In this document: piece after piece, positions 1 through 11,441 of the stretch
How positions within the stretch are numbered: the stretch's first letter is position 1
Layout of the letters: each line of letters begins with the position of its first letter
Assembly: GCA_025765615.1 (NCBI GenBank)
Contig: JAIVFJ010000417.1
Location: 1 to 43,703, forward strand
Reading direction: 5' to 3'
Length of the DNA: 43,703 nt
From: Zopfochytrium polystomum
Taxonomy: Eukaryota > Chytridiomycota > Chytridiomycetes > Chytridiales > Chytridiaceae
The notes under the pieces: generated by a model
Databases searched by the model: none
Told to the model about the DNA's origin: nothing
Seen by the model: only the letters and a program-made list of their open reading frames with translations
Translations under genes and position numbers: made by a program

Positions 1-556
1 TGTACAATAAAAATAACAGTTTTGTTGTGTAGCTGCCTGGAATGCACTTGAACTCCCTCTGCCGCCACCCTCAGCGCCTTACCCGTACCTGCAGATTACC
101 GATGAGCAGCAGCTGGCTCCTGGTCCATCCTGAAGTAAGGGCTCAGCAGTTTGACCAAACTGGTGCTTTATCCGACTGGTTTAACGCCAGCACAGTGCTT
201 AAAACAATGTAAAATTTCACCCAGTGGCATATATTGCTTGAAAGTTTCATGTGGTTTGCTTTCACTGGAATATTTCTGGGCAGAACAATGCAAGTCAGAA
301 CTCTGGTTAAGCAAACCGCCGAGCCTTATCCTGAAGCAACTCTGGGTATCAGCAAGACGCTGTGCCAGATGCTGTGCCTGTCCAAGCACCATGGAGGTGC
401 CTGCCAAAACAGCTACACGTAAGCCCACACCCATAGCTGCACCTGCGCCTACATGTACTCCCTCGAAGGATACGTCAACTCGATCAAGTTCTGTGACTTG
501 ACCCGCCTTGTTGACTGAGGCCACAAATGTTTGACTCTGATGACGAGAGCTTGGGC
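1..556 (-). repeat. Long-range inverted repeat R1, copy 1
   Basis: This segment is the reverse complement, with scattered substitutions, of 12716-13275. The similarity stops abruptly near 556, just after a GAGCTTGGGCTG motif, and on the other side it runs off the window edge. It therefore looks like one end of a dispersed element continuing to the left. It carries an open frame that is also open in the other copy. It is oriented here by that ORF. The element class is not recognised. Confidence 0.8.
168..524 (-). CDS. Unrecognised ORF carried by repeat R1
   Basis: A 118-codon frame on the minus strand. The R1 copy at 12708-13106 has a frame whose product is clearly the same protein with many substitutions: both contain the block LADTQSCFRIRLGG and both end in HCFKHCAGVKPVG. 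The middle is rich in Gly, Ala and Val and contains a VHVGAGAAMGVG-like stretch. No domain is recognised. Retention of the frame in two diverged copies suggests it was coding in the parent element, although the ATG here is only the first methionine in the frame and may not be the true start. It could also be an internal piece of a longer retrotransposon protein. Confidence 0.35.
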   Translation of the reverse strand: MASVNKAGQVTELDRVDVSFEGVHVGAGAAMGVGLRVAVLAGTSMVLGQAQHLAQRLADTQSCFRIRLGGLLNQSSDLHCSAQKYSSESKPHETFKQYMPLGEILHCFKHCAGVKPVG

Positions 557-945
557 TGGCATGACTGTGCTTCTGTTATGGTTTACGCTACTTTGGCCCA
601 ATGGCATCCACCCCTTCTGCCAGTGCTGGGTCCAGCACCTAGGAAAAACAACTCACAGAACTGGCTCCACAAACACCGCTCTGGCAAACATGCATGGGAT
701 CAGCCTGCACTTTGGGGACCTTGCATGCCTGAGACAGTGGGATATTGGGGGATTCCGGGGATTGAACCATGCGTTCTCAATACACATTGAAAATTGACGG
801 GAAAATTTCTCGATTGACGGGCAAAACGCGGGAAAGTGCGGGAAAGGGTATGTGCACCCTACCTACCAACGACTCAGTCACTTTCGGCTTTCCGCTCGCG
901 CAGCGTAGCTGACGGTGCCCACACTCAGCAGACCTTAGCGCACAT
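557..945 (+). promoter_or_regulatory. Upstream region of the zinc-finger gene with GCGGGAAA-type repeats
   Basis: No gene is seen here. At 791-850 there is a cluster of related short words: TTGACGGGAAAA, TTGACGGGCAAAA, CGCGGGAAAG and TGCGGGAAAG. They lie about 100 bp before the ATG at 946. The decamer GCAAAACGCG and a following CACCCTA also occur just upstream of the recombinase gene at 6824-6852. Whether these are regulator sites or shared element ends is not known. Confidence 0.3.
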
Positions 946-1459
946 ATGAAGTCGACCTTCTTCTGCACCACCTTGGGGTGCACTTACAAGAGTATGAAAC
1001 GATTCAACACCAACCGGCACATTGTGCGAAATCACTTGGGGGCCGACACTATCCCTCGAAAGCGAGTATTTCGCCACCGACCAGAAGACAGGGCTTATTA
1101 CCGAATGCATGGCCAAGTGGCCTCAAGGGAGCGTAACTGGGACAAACGGCGGAAGGCACAATACATTCGCTACCACTTGTTGGTGTTTTCACTTCTTCTT
1201 AGTTTCACTAATCTTATTCTCGTCACATAGAGGGAAACGACTGCAAGTATTTTTGACAGATATACAACCTTCTCCTACAGCTGCTTCTGGTCAGACTAAA
1301 GCGCGTTTTGAGCGCGCCCGCCGGCGCTGGATGACTAAGCTCACTGCCGAGCTTGGTGCAGAGCGGGACGAGCGTTTCAATCCCAGAATTGAGCTCAACA
1401 TTCTTGCAGCTCTCGAGCGAGAGCTCAATACCCGAGCGGCTGTCGGTTTCAGCTCGTAA
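946..1459 (+). CDS. Small C2H2 zinc-finger protein, two exons
   Basis: Exon 1 starts at ATG 946 and encodes one zinc-finger-like motif near residues 5-31 with spacing C-x4-C-x12-H-x4-H. A basic stretch follows. The frame is interrupted near 1180; a GT-AG intron ending at 1230 (CACATAG) restores an open frame to the TAA at 1459. Two donors, near 1179 and 1185, both fit the phase. Exon 2 encodes a charged, helix-prone tail rich in Arg, Glu and Ala. The product is about 150 residues. A single non-canonical finger on a basic protein suggests nucleic-acid binding, but the family is not recognised; a transposon-encoded accessory protein is an alternative. Confidence 0.55.
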
Positions 1460-1464
1460 CTCAT

Positions 1465-1470
1465 AATAAA
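1465..1470 (+). terminator. Polyadenylation signal AATAAA
   Basis: AATAAA lies five bases after the stop codon of the zinc-finger gene, a spacing typical of compact fungal genes. Confidence 0.45.
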
Positions 1471-1915
1471 CTTATTTCAATAGCCTTTCCTCTGTCGATT
1501 CGTCAGTCCTGCCTGCTGGAGGCACTGACGCACTACAACGCGCAACTATTCAGCAATGCGCCACTACACCAGAGCCGGCCGGAACGTGGCCCGTGGCATT
1601 GTCCCATCCACTCAGCTAGTCAGAATGGCCACCCTGCCATCGCTCGAACGGCCCGCTGCCTCACAATCGATCTCAACTACACCCGCCGAAACTCAGGGCT
1701 GCGTCAATGTGCTCAGCTGCGTCAGCTGGGGTAAGGTGGTGTTTGGAGGACGCGAGGCTCTGCTGTCGTTCGCTGCAATGCCCAAGACAGATGACGCTAC
1801 ATGAAGCAGCTGCAAGTGGTGAACGCGGGGCGGTGGAGACGGCGCCGGCTGTGCGATGACATCCCTCGTGGGCCGCGCGCAGTAGATCAGAGCGATTGTG
1901 TGATTATGACGTTGC
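1471..1915. other. No gene recognised
   Basis: Mixed-composition sequence with only short open frames on both strands. No conserved motif or repeat was recognised. Confidence 0.4.
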
Positions 1916-2905
1916 CTACTGCATGTGGTTGGCAAGTAGGTCGATGATGGTGGAGAAGCGGCTGCCAGTCAGGGCCGGAAGAGGAGAGCAGGTCTGCAGG
2001 TAAATCTGGACAGACTGATATGACGACTTTTTCCTCCATTTTATTGCAGCAGCGCCAGTGGCGAGCAACTCGTCCAAACCTTGCAGCTTCATCAACACAG
2101 AGAAGGTCCGCCTCTCAAGCACGCACGTTCCCGCTCTCGCACACAGACGACACCTCGTTGAGGGCGCGTTCAACCCACCGGCTGGTAGTCCTCGTTGCCC
2201 CCCCGCTTCTTTCGCCCACCCCCATCGATCGGCGTTCTGGCACAAGCGCGTGTGGTGCGCACAAGTTGTAGATCCACCAGCACCAGAAGGCGTCGCGAGA
2301 GGGAGAGGTGAAGGATGGGGAGTAGAGCGCCGAAGGAGGCGGGGGGAGAAATCAGAACGGCGATGGGGACGGTGCGGTGGAGATGATGGTGGTTGAGGAG
2401 AGGGAGGTGCAGCGGCGCCGATCCTTCTCATCATCCTCCTCCTCCTCGCCGCCACCGCCGCCGCCGCCAGCGCACCAGTTTCCATTCCCTCCCGGATGAC
2501 AGAAACGGCGGCGCCCTCCCCTCGTCAGGACTCCTGTGGTACGTCTGCACCGAGCGACCATCGGTGCCAACAGCGACCGCTGTTCTGCCACTGCCACCGC
2601 CACCGCCTTGCCTCGTCCTCACCAACTTCGCCGCGTCCCGCGCAACGGCTCCACCTCCGCCCCCCCCCCCCCCCCACCACCACCGGCGCGTTGGCAACAG
2701 AGGCGGCGGCGGTGACCGTCAAAGTTAGAAGCCAGTTGCTGTTGCTGTTGCTGTTTCCACCGCAGGATTTGGCAGCCAAGCGCGATGGGGCTGATGTTTT
2801 GTGGGTGGTTCATTTGGCGGTGGTGGCTCTCCAACAACATGGCCCAGGCGCTCTCGATCATGAACCGCAGATTTGCGAGCGTGGGGAAGTAGATGAGGGC
2901 CGTTC
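1916..2905 (-). CDS. Possible unrecognised gene, minus strand
   Basis: Two minus-strand frames look more protein-like than their surroundings. The downstream one (about 2150-1916) ends in a stretch with SSYQSVQIYLQTCSP and STIIDLLANHMQ before the stop. The upstream one (about 2890-2750) contains an aliphatic and aromatic helix-like segment around FMIESAWAMLLES, followed by a polyglutamine run. Between them lies Gly/Arg/Pro-rich low-complexity sequence, so frames and exon borders cannot be fixed. No domain is recognised. These may be pieces of one multi-exon gene with expanded homopeptides, or chance open frames in GC-rich DNA. Confidence 0.25.
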
Positions 2906-5560
2906 ATCAGGTTTCCACGACCGCACTGGGTGCTTGATTGTCTCGGGCAGAATAAAAGTAAGCCAAAACTGATTGGCAGACAGACAGACGAATTGACACT
3001 CAGACTTCCTCTTCAGAAAAATGGAAACACCACACACCACCACCGCCCCACTCCCGGCGCCGTCGCCGCCTCCATACAGCAGCAGTCACGCCCGCTTCTT
3101 GACTTGGGAAAAACAGGTACCCGATCTCCTTCTTTCCTGCACCAGTTGTTGCACTCCCAATGTAGTGGTTGTATTGGCGTTTTGCAGGACGCTCTTGTGG
3201 GTTGGTGCCCATTGGCTGCAGTCTCTTTTCGTTGCCCAGACCTGAATCAATGGTTCACAACTACGATCGCCGCTCCAGTTCTGGGGGCTGCGGGCTGCTT
3301 CTGCTGGCCTTTTCCAGCTTGTTTGACTCCTTTTTGCTGTTCAATTACCCCGTGAAATCAACCACTGATTGCCGCTCTTTACATGCCATCTTGCCGCAGA
3401 GAAGTGATAGTTGTCCTACCGGGGCGTGTTGAGTGGGTGCTGTCGAGAAGGGTTTTCGTCCCACCACAACAACGACCGCAGCCATCTCCCGTTCAACAAA
3501 ACATCCGCCGACTAGGCCTCACCCACGTCCACACAAGTGTAGCCTGCTACGCCCCCAACCGCCACCTGCCACAACCACCCTCAACTACTGCGACTGCCAC
3601 ACTCGCCATCCCACAACAACTGACGATCCCCAACCAACCAAGACCCACAAAGAGCTACGTGCTCAATCAACCGTCATTGACACCACAAGCTCTGCTTAGA
3701 ACGCATGGTTATCTGCCAGTTCTGCCTGGACGACTGTTGGGAGCTGGCACCCGGATGTACACTCCCTCCCTGTTGGACAACGATTGCCGCCGCCTAGGAT
3801 CCAACAATAATGACAATGATGAGCAACAGCGAAGCCACGGTGATGATCTTGTTGGTCCTCGAGAACTGGCCGAGAACAACGGCTGAACGTGCCCGCGAAC
3901 GAACTGTATTCTCAAGTTCAAATGGCGACCTCCCTGTCCACAACGACGCCATTCGCCTCCACCCCATAATTGCCAGTTCCATTCAGCTTACTGCAGCTTC
4001 CCAAGCGCCCCGCCTGCCTACCTGACAGCACCGACACGAGCAGTTGCGAGACTGCACCGCTGCGTCCGGAGCTGCCTCTGCAACACTGCCGTCGAACGGC
4101 AGCACGTTGCAGCGGAAGCTGCTGCGGCGGCAGCAACTTGGCCGACAACAGTGTTCAATGCAGCCGCCGCCCTGTTTCTCAACGATGGCCGCCCACCCTC
4201 GCAACCGCTGACTCCGCCACCCGCGCTGCTCTCAGGTGGTCTTTACTGCAACACTGGTTGGTGATGCCCCCAACTGCGCCACGCCCCAGCCCCTTCCCAG
4301 ATCTCTCAGACCCCACAATTGGCTACTCCCCTCGTTGCCGCCGCCGTCGCCGCTGTCGTATTATCTTTGTCTCCCCGCATCCCCGCTCTCCGTCCAAAAC
4401 GAGGTCCCGGCGGACGCCCCGCACTCTCCGTAAAGACCTTGCTAACAACGACAACTTGTCTTGGCGTCGGTTCACTCTTATCGCCAGCTGGGTGAACAAG
4501 CCGGGCGACGGGGGCTGGTGGACAAATACCGCGAGGAGTAAAGGGAAGCCGATGATGGTGACCTGATGACGCGACATATCATCCCTGCGTCGGGGTTACC
4601 AACACTCTCAAACCCATGTCCCCCCCCTCCACATGCCTCCCCGATCCCCATTTGTGCCCCCTTTCTGATCGATTCCGGAGGACAACACTCCCAACCCACA
4701 CAAAGAACTAACTGGGACTCATTCCTCTTTCACCCCCCCCATATCCAGTTCGTTGTGTCATCCTGCCTTTCCAGAGCGTGCGAATGCTTCTGCCTCCGCC
4801 TTGACGCTGTGCTCGCAAAGCGTGCCCACCACGCAGCCCGGTACAGCAAGCCGATTTCCAGCACCATTCCACGCACGGAATGCATCGATCCAGAACACTG
4901 GGTTGGGCTGCTGCTCGTTTGGGCAAAGTTAAGTTCGCCTTTTTTTTTTTTTTTTTTTTTTCCTTCCCAGTTTGAGCTCTTCGGGATTCTCCACGAAACC
5001 CACGAAACACATATGAGTTTGCTCTTGGGAAGGTTGTTGGATAGAGGAGGTGCGACGCAGCTGTAGACGGGACGCTCGCAGGCTTTTCAGTGTGATACGT
5101 TAAGGGCCTGTGGGACGACTTGAAAGTTGCAGCGTGCATCTCCTTTGTCTGCCTGCTCCCCCATCTGCAATTCTCATGCTGTGGCTTGTTGGGCTAGGGG
5201 AGAGGGGGGGTCCCTTCTCGTTGATTGGACACATACACACCACCCACTCACTTTCTCTCTTCACCCAAGATGAAAGTCCACCCACCATAGGGGACCCTGC
5301 AGCGGCGTGGCTGTTGCAGTCATCATCTTTCTCATGCTTTTGTCCACCAATTGGCTAGTCAGGGGTACTCGCTGTCAGCCTCGTGAAGTAAGCTGCCACT
5401 TTCCAGTTGTCCTCTTTTTATTTTTTTTTTTTCCATCCTGCTGACTGTGCTGTTTTCCTATCCTAGGCAGGCAGCTGCCACCATCGCTGATACACAGTTG
5501 TCGCAGTTTCAGTCAGTCAGGGACAGCATTCTCCTGTGTTGGTGTTTCCTCGGGTGCGTG
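2906..5560. other. GC-rich low-complexity stretch, no gene recognised
   Basis: Many overlapping open frames exist on both strands, but their products are Pro, Ser, Thr, Arg or Gln rich and none shows a family motif. A T-tract is present at about 4941-4962 and a shorter one near 5416. A C-tract lies just upstream, near 2660-2676. Nothing else was supported. Confidence 0.4.
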
Positions 5561-5869
5561 AAGGGAGCGACGTCACGTAACGTAACAGCGGCCGAGCGAT
5601 GCCCATGTGGCTCCCTCTTCCCCCAAGGTGGGTGTGTGCAGTGATGATATGGTGGACGTGTTGTGATGACGGTGGTGGGCATTTGTTATTCCTCTTCCAC
5701 CTCTCCTTCTCGACCCTAACCTCCCATTTCCTTGATCCCTTTCCCACTTTCCCCTTTCTCCCTTTTTTTTTTTTCTTCTCAGTTCCAGCCCTTCAGCCGT
5801 GTGGCGCATAGCGGATTGCGGGTGGTACCATGCGGCGGTGGCTTTCTTGTTTTCTTTTTTGTTGTTTTC

Positions 5870-6556
5870 CCTTTCTTTGACCTGAGCAAATATCTGCTGC
5901 AAGTGGCGCTGGTCTGGGACGGCCTCGTGGCGGCGCGCGACAGCCCAGGCCACTGGGGAAGACGTGGAGGCGGTGGACGTGGACTTTGACGGTGGGTGGT
6001 GTACAAAGCTGAGCGAGTCCTTGTCGGCGGGCAGTTGTCGAAAGCAAGAGCCAGTTGCTACCGACGACGTAGTAGTTTTCCTTATCCCGCCACGCGTCAA
6101 GGGTGTGAATCAAGTCTGGCTGTGTGAGTTCCCGTTGCGAGTGTGCGCAGCAGCTGCATGGCTTCTCAGTTGCGTCTGCGGCCGCGGCGGCTTGGTTCGT
6201 TGTCGCAGCCCTCGGTTTTGCGGAGCTCAGCGTCGTGGTAGATGCGCAGTTGGTGCTGTAGCGAAGAATGGGTCGATGTGGTAGTCGTCGAACCGCGGCG
6301 AGGTGCAGAGGGTGCGGCAGACGACGCGGCGCGCTTTGATTGTGTTTGCGTCGTCGAAGACGGGGTTGGAAGCAGCGTCTTCTAGCTCGAGCGCGCGGAG
6401 GGAAGTTGGAGCGTCCTCGATGGAGGCCGGCGGGATCTGCTCTGCCTGGGGCTTTGGTGCGGCGGGGAGTGGTGACGAGACCGCCCAGCTCGACGACGAA
6501 GACTGCGCTGTGGAAACGGGGAAACGGTGGAGCAGGCCATCGCTGTCAGTGTCCAT
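5870..6556 (-). CDS. Possible unrecognised gene, minus strand
   Basis: From an ATG at 6556 (minus strand) a frame runs to a stop at 6227. Its product has a Ser/Pro-rich start and then an acidic and polar segment including SIEDAPTSLRALELEDAASN and FDDYHIDPFF. Another minus-strand frame, around 6100-5870, holds a plausible protein segment (PADKDSLSFVHHPP and DQRHLQQIFAQVKE). A splice or frame change would be needed to join them. The long GA/CT tract lies 17 bases upstream of the ATG, where a 5' leader would be. No family is recognised; the case is composition only. Confidence 0.25.
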
Positions 6557-6570
6557 TAATATTTTTGGAC

Positions 6571-6751
<181 letters not shown>

Positions 6752-6857
6752 CTCTGAGCGAGCGTCGCAAATGAGATTTTGTCGCGACCGGGGCGGCAAC
6801 CGTGACCTATTTTACGTGTAATAGCAAAACGCGAAAAATTACTTCCACCCTAGCAAT

Positions 6858-9800
6858 ATGAGCTCAGTGAATGAGGACATAGGCTCGTTGGTGGAGTTGG
6901 CCCTTCAACATGCTGACATCTCACTGCGAGAGGAACGTGTAAATGTAGAACGGCAGGCTGCCTCCTCGTTTGTGGATGACTGTGTTGAAGTGTTCGGGGA
7001 CGCAGCCTTCGAAGACGAGGACTATGATGATGGCGATCGTGACCATCAATCCAACTGCGAAACGCAGTCAAGCGATGATGATGAGGATGAAATTGAACAC
7101 TTGGAGGCAGGCGAGGCCGTGTCTGGAGAAGAGAAGTTCAACCCAGCAAGCTCGCCGTCATTTGCAAAAGTTACAAGGCATCGCGATGCAAAGAGTATGG
7201 TTACTACTTACGCAATTCTATGGAACTGTCTTGCGAAACGAGCTTTTTGACTACATAGCGAAGAAGAACGAGGAATACTATGGCCCAGAACTAGCTATTG
7301 TCAAACCTGGATATAAGAAGCTGAGACTTGATCGGTCAGAGAAACTGAAGGATATTGCGAGTAGGATCATTCGGCGACGGCAAACTACACTCCGGGCAGA
7401 TAATCTTGCAATGAACTTTGTCAGGGTAAGCGGCGAAATGAAAAGTATGATCGACTAATTAAAGCTCAGCTGTTTCTTGAGAACAACCAATCAGAGCTGG
7501 AGAATTGGATTCTCATGGATCCGGTTACTTGCAGCCTCATATCGGATTTCGTTGAGAGTAGTCCAGTTCAACTACGAAACTCCAGCAAATGGGCCGGCGG
7601 ACACAAGGATGAAAAAAGCGGCCAGTCGATTGAACTCCTTGGGCAAAAAATTGTAAGCCTACTTTCTCGTTATCGATTACCGCTTTTTTTTTAGTGCTGT
7701 GTACTTATGCAACAAAGTCAACGCACAAAAAAATGTTTGACTTTTATGCTGTTTTCCACAGCTTCATTTCAATCTTTGAGCCTGAGCTTGAACCACCAAC
7801 ATCTTCAGCGCATTTGAAGACCAAAATGCGCAGCTTTGTTTTCAATTCAAACAAACGATCATCCAGGTTATTGCTTCCCTCATTTGCTTGTTCTTACATT
7901 TTGTGGCAGTGAAAATCCTGATGTCATGGCGGGAACATTATTTGAGGCTGAAGTTGATCCCGAGAAGTTTGAGCAGCAGCTGCGAGGGTGCTGGAGAGAA
8001 ACTGGACGAAAGCAAAGAGGAATACGAACGTGGACAATGTGCAACTTTACCCACGGAACTGCCACTCGTGCGAATGAGCCCCTCAACACGAATTTCAACT
8101 GCTTGGGTCAATACGAATATCTCATTCCTGCCTGTGGACCGGTAAATGCATTAGTAATGCTTCTTCAAGAATGGAAAACGAAAAGGCAAGACCAGGTACC
8201 AATAACTTGAAAGTTTATGATGTCAAACTGATGCATTCGCTGACGATTTCGCACTCTCGATTTATTGCTGCTTTGCCCCACAAGGATTCACTGCGATGTG
8301 CCCTTGGGTCGCTTGGAATACATTTGATAGACCGCTTTAACTGGAGAAATAATGCAAAAGATGAGTTTCCCAACTTTAGCCTTGGTAAGCTTTCAAGATT
8401 AAGTGACAGACACATTAAAGATTTTGAAGGTTCGAATGGACTCCAGTCGGTCCTTTTCCCAAGTCAGGAAGATCCAACCAAGCCAATGGCGAACTAAACA
8501 GCAAATAGAAATATGAAGAAAGCCAACAAAGCAGCAGATATTGAAACAAGTGTGGTTCTTCACGCTGGGCGAAAAGTTTCCGCGTTTCAGGCCATCAAGC
8601 GTGGTGCATCACCACAAGCTGTCGCAGATATGGCTGGTTGGGCCCAAAACACAGTTGGGGAGAGGAAGTACTATGGGCAAATACCACAATTTCCTGTTCT
8701 TGTTGCGTTTGCTGGATTTGATTTGTCTGAGCCATATTTGGTCCCTCGAATCTACGCAGTCCCACCAGTTGAACTCGAAAATCTGTTTTAAGTAAATTGG
8801 ATGATGTGTTCACCAGTGGAAGAGAAGTCAGTCCACGAACTGCACTCGCAGCATTGAAATTATTGCGAAGGTCTGCCCTGCAGGTATGTGGTGGTTCGAT
8901 AATTGAGGCCTCACCAACTATTTCAAGACTCTGGCTTCTTTGGATTACAAAGGAATCATTCCACGGGAACACTACTGCCGAAAATGCCTTCCATTCATTC
9001 ACCCTCAATGGAAAAGTTTTGTCGGCCTTGTAAAGTCAAAGGAAACAGCCCCCATCTTTGAGCTTCCCGATGGACGACTATTCCCAGATGGCTGTGCCAA
9101 AGTGAGAATCTGAGGTTTTTGTTTGAGTAATTAAACTTGCAAAAGGTGGACCCTGCTTTACTCCTAGTCATGAGCCACTTTGCTCAACTTTCCAACAAAA
9201 CTCTTTTGGCTGTCGAGAAATGCTTGGCCATTGCTCAGAAGCAAAATGAAGACATTGCTGTGCTTCAAAAATCTTTTGTGGACTTTTCCCAAAGAACTTT
9301 TGAAAACTTCAGAGCTATCAGAATGGAGCAAGAAGAGATGAAAAGTCGGATATTTCAAGCTGGATATCCTCAGAATGTTTCTCGAGGACACAGTTTGTCT
9401 CATCCGTCGAGTCCAAAAACCCCCACAAGAACTCCTGTTCCAATAAGAGCCCCAACTCAGTTTCAACATCCAGCAACTCCTCACTCGGATCACCAGACTC
9501 CACGCAAAGGCTCATCACTGCACGCAGCAGAGCAAGTTAGTTGCTGTTCCTTAATGTTTCTTTCCTGGTTAACAGTCTGTTCTTACAGTTGGAATTAAAT
9601 AATCCTAAACAAAATCTAAATGCCTCCAGAGCTGAGTTGCTGAGAGGATCACCCACTCCAGCACCCCCTGAGAGACACCGACTTCGGGACCCGTTCGATA
9701 ATTTTGCGGATGAGTATAGGCAGATTTCGACTCAAGATACAGTGAGAGCCCCTGCACCTTTAATTGTACAGTCTAGCAGCAACAAAGATGTCAAGCACAA

Positions 9801-10545
9801 TCAAGATGGCCTTAACATTTTATGGCCGCAAATCACGCAGAAATGTCTTCCAGATTGGGCTTTGCAGGACGGATGCGGGGGACTTCATTCGCGAAGTTTT
9901 TATGTTTCAAAGGAGTCTGATGAACAGCTAACAAATGTCCTATTTCCGGGTTCGCTTGGATCCATGCGGCAGTGCTACCCAGTCTATCAAATCTACTTTG
10001 AAGCGAAACCCTCGCTATACGATATTACAAGCCAGCCAAATTGGATTGAGTTGATCAAGGTTTGGCGATGGGAAGGTGGAAAGATAAAAGAAGTTGGAAC
10101 AACAGCCGCTGTTCAAACATTTATCTCGAAACTTGGCACAATTGCAAGGCAAATACAACAAGTTCAAATTCAGCGAACGATATCCCCTCAGCAAGCAGCA
10201 GCTATTTTGGACCAATCTGGGCCGAACTGCAGCAAAATATTTGACGCTTTACAGTTTGCTAAGGAATTTTCAAACGTTCGAGCACAAGCACAGGATACCC
10301 CTGATGCGTAACGAAAACTCCGAGAACGAAAGTCTGCAGAGAAGCCTGGAAGTTTGCTGGAGACAGAGCTGTCTTCAAAGAGAAAGTCGAAGGCAAAGGC
10401 AGATGACCGCTTGCAGAAAAAAGCTCGACTGAATGGGAAGCAAAGGGAGTTTTCAGAGGACTTCATGAACGTAATTGTCGACATACACAAGCACACTACC
10501 AGTGCAGATTTGTCGGGCCCACTCCCAAGCACTGAAGGGACTTAA
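6858..10545 (+). CDS. Crypton-type tyrosine recombinase, intron-rich, with in-frame stops
   Basis: Exon joins that keep the frame are 6858-7194, 7259-7425, 7470-7652, 7718-7866 and 7910-8195, with GT-AG introns of 43 to 65 nt. A further join to 8285 would remove 89 nt. The middle of the protein matches the Crypton/Ndc10-like recombinase core: KDSLRCALGSLGIHLIDRF, then HAGRK, GASPQAVADMAGW, the candidate nucleophile in ERKYYGQIP, AGF and VPRIYAVPP. A possible first catalytic Arg lies in ATRANE. Exon 1 is acidic. The C-terminal part (exons from 8928, 9146 and 9589) is long, with a CRKC pair and basic stretches. TAA codons near 8495 and at 10309-10311 interrupt otherwise continuous frame, and the frame shifts near 8780, so this copy is probably decayed. 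Cryptons move by site-specific recombination through this enzyme. The family call is firm; element ends were not found. Confidence 0.75.
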
Positions 10546-10564
10546 AATTATGCAGTCGCTGTTG

Positions 10565-10570
10565 AATAAA
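10565..10570 (+). terminator. Polyadenylation signal AATAAA after recombinase gene
   Basis: AATAAA follows the last stop of the recombinase frame by about 20 bases and lies about 55 bases before the ATG of the next gene. Confidence 0.4.
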
Positions 10571-10623
10571 GAAATGAGTTGTGATGGAATAGAGAAAAAA
10601 AAATTGTCTGAATTGTTTTGAAG

Positions 10624-11126
10624 ATGAAACCAACGATAGCAAGAGCCCCAAAGCAACAAGGGTGGCAGCGTAAGCCTTCGAGAGTCCCAAATCAACAACG
10701 GCGGCAGCTTAAGCCTACGAAGTTCTCAGACTTCTGTAAGTGTGTGTGGTTTCATATGCGACAAATACTAAACAAATGCTTCAGATGTTTCACTCGATCA
10801 GACTCACGCAATTCTCAAGAGCATTTCTTCAAAAATTGGAGCAACCCCAACCTCCGGCACCACGAAAGCGGCGTACTTCGAAGCTATTAAGGCTGCTTTG
10901 AAGGGTAGCGCAGATTTTCAGCCCCAACTGGCGAAAGCAACAATCATTGTTGGTATCGACGTCGGGACAAAGAACCTTGGGTATTCTGTTTTAAAATCCA
11001 ATCCGTCAACACCGAAGGAGGGCCCGTTGACGACATTGGTTGATAAGCTAGGCTCTTTTGAATTGGTGCATTACGGAGTGATGGCTGTCTACGATCTTCG
11101 AAATACCACTGACCGGCTGCAGCATC
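10624..11126 (+). pseudogene. Cce1/Ydc2-like Holliday-junction resolvase, cut by an LTR
   Basis: ATG 10624 opens a short exon to 10735. A GT-AG intron (10736-10784, with ACTAAAC branch-like sequence) joins in phase to an exon that stays open until the repeat at 11127. The first 33 or so residues are rich in Arg, Lys and Gln with no acidic residue, like a mitochondrial presequence. Next comes a SAP-like segment (ILKSISSKIGATPTSG). Then IIVGIDVGTKNLGYSVLK, the first strand and catalytic Asp of the RNase H-like fold seen in Cce1/Ydc2 mitochondrial resolvases, which process four-way junctions in mitochondrial DNA. The rest of the fold is missing: the frame enters the solo LTR and stops at 11132-11134. 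No convincing continuation was found past 11441. A TnpB- or RuvC-like protein is less likely because of the SAP-like part. Confidence 0.6.
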
Positions 11127-11441
11127 TGTTATGAATTATTGATACATGATGATGATACACACGCTGTAATAGTTGCTAGGCAAGCGTGACTGGCACAGGG
11201 TAAAAACCTCTCCTATATTATCTGCTTGAGCAGAGGAGGAAAACTGTTGACACTGGGATTCTGTTCCACTTATTACTTGGAGTATTTGTCATCAGCGCAA
11301 GCCAGCGCCCAGGTCTGCATTGGCGGTGGCTCGCTCTCCCATGGGCATTGTGAGAACAATAACTGACAGTCACAAAAGGTTCGGTTTTTTAGGGTCCGTC
11401 TTGTGCCTCTTGCTGCTAACCAGTCAGTTCCGCGCCTAACA
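11127..11441 (-). mobile_element. Solo LTR, family LTR-A, copy 1 (inverted)
   Basis: 315 bp beginning TGTTATGAA and ending CGCCTAACA, so the termini are TGTTA/TAACA inverted repeats as in Ty1/copia LTRs. It is the reverse complement of the copies at 15758, 29734 and 38029. The bases on each side, GCATC (11122-11126) and CCATC (11442-11446), agree at four of five positions and may be the target duplication. No internal region is present. Confidence 0.8.

Noticed and set aside
3383..4566. Pro/Thr-rich open frames of up to 198 codons
   Set aside because: Low complexity, no motif, and overlapping frames equally open; no better than chance in this composition.
8171..8497. TAA codons read as glutamine (altered genetic code)
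   Set aside because: TAA ends the zinc-finger, transposase and Crinkler-type genes normally, so decay of the Crypton is simpler.
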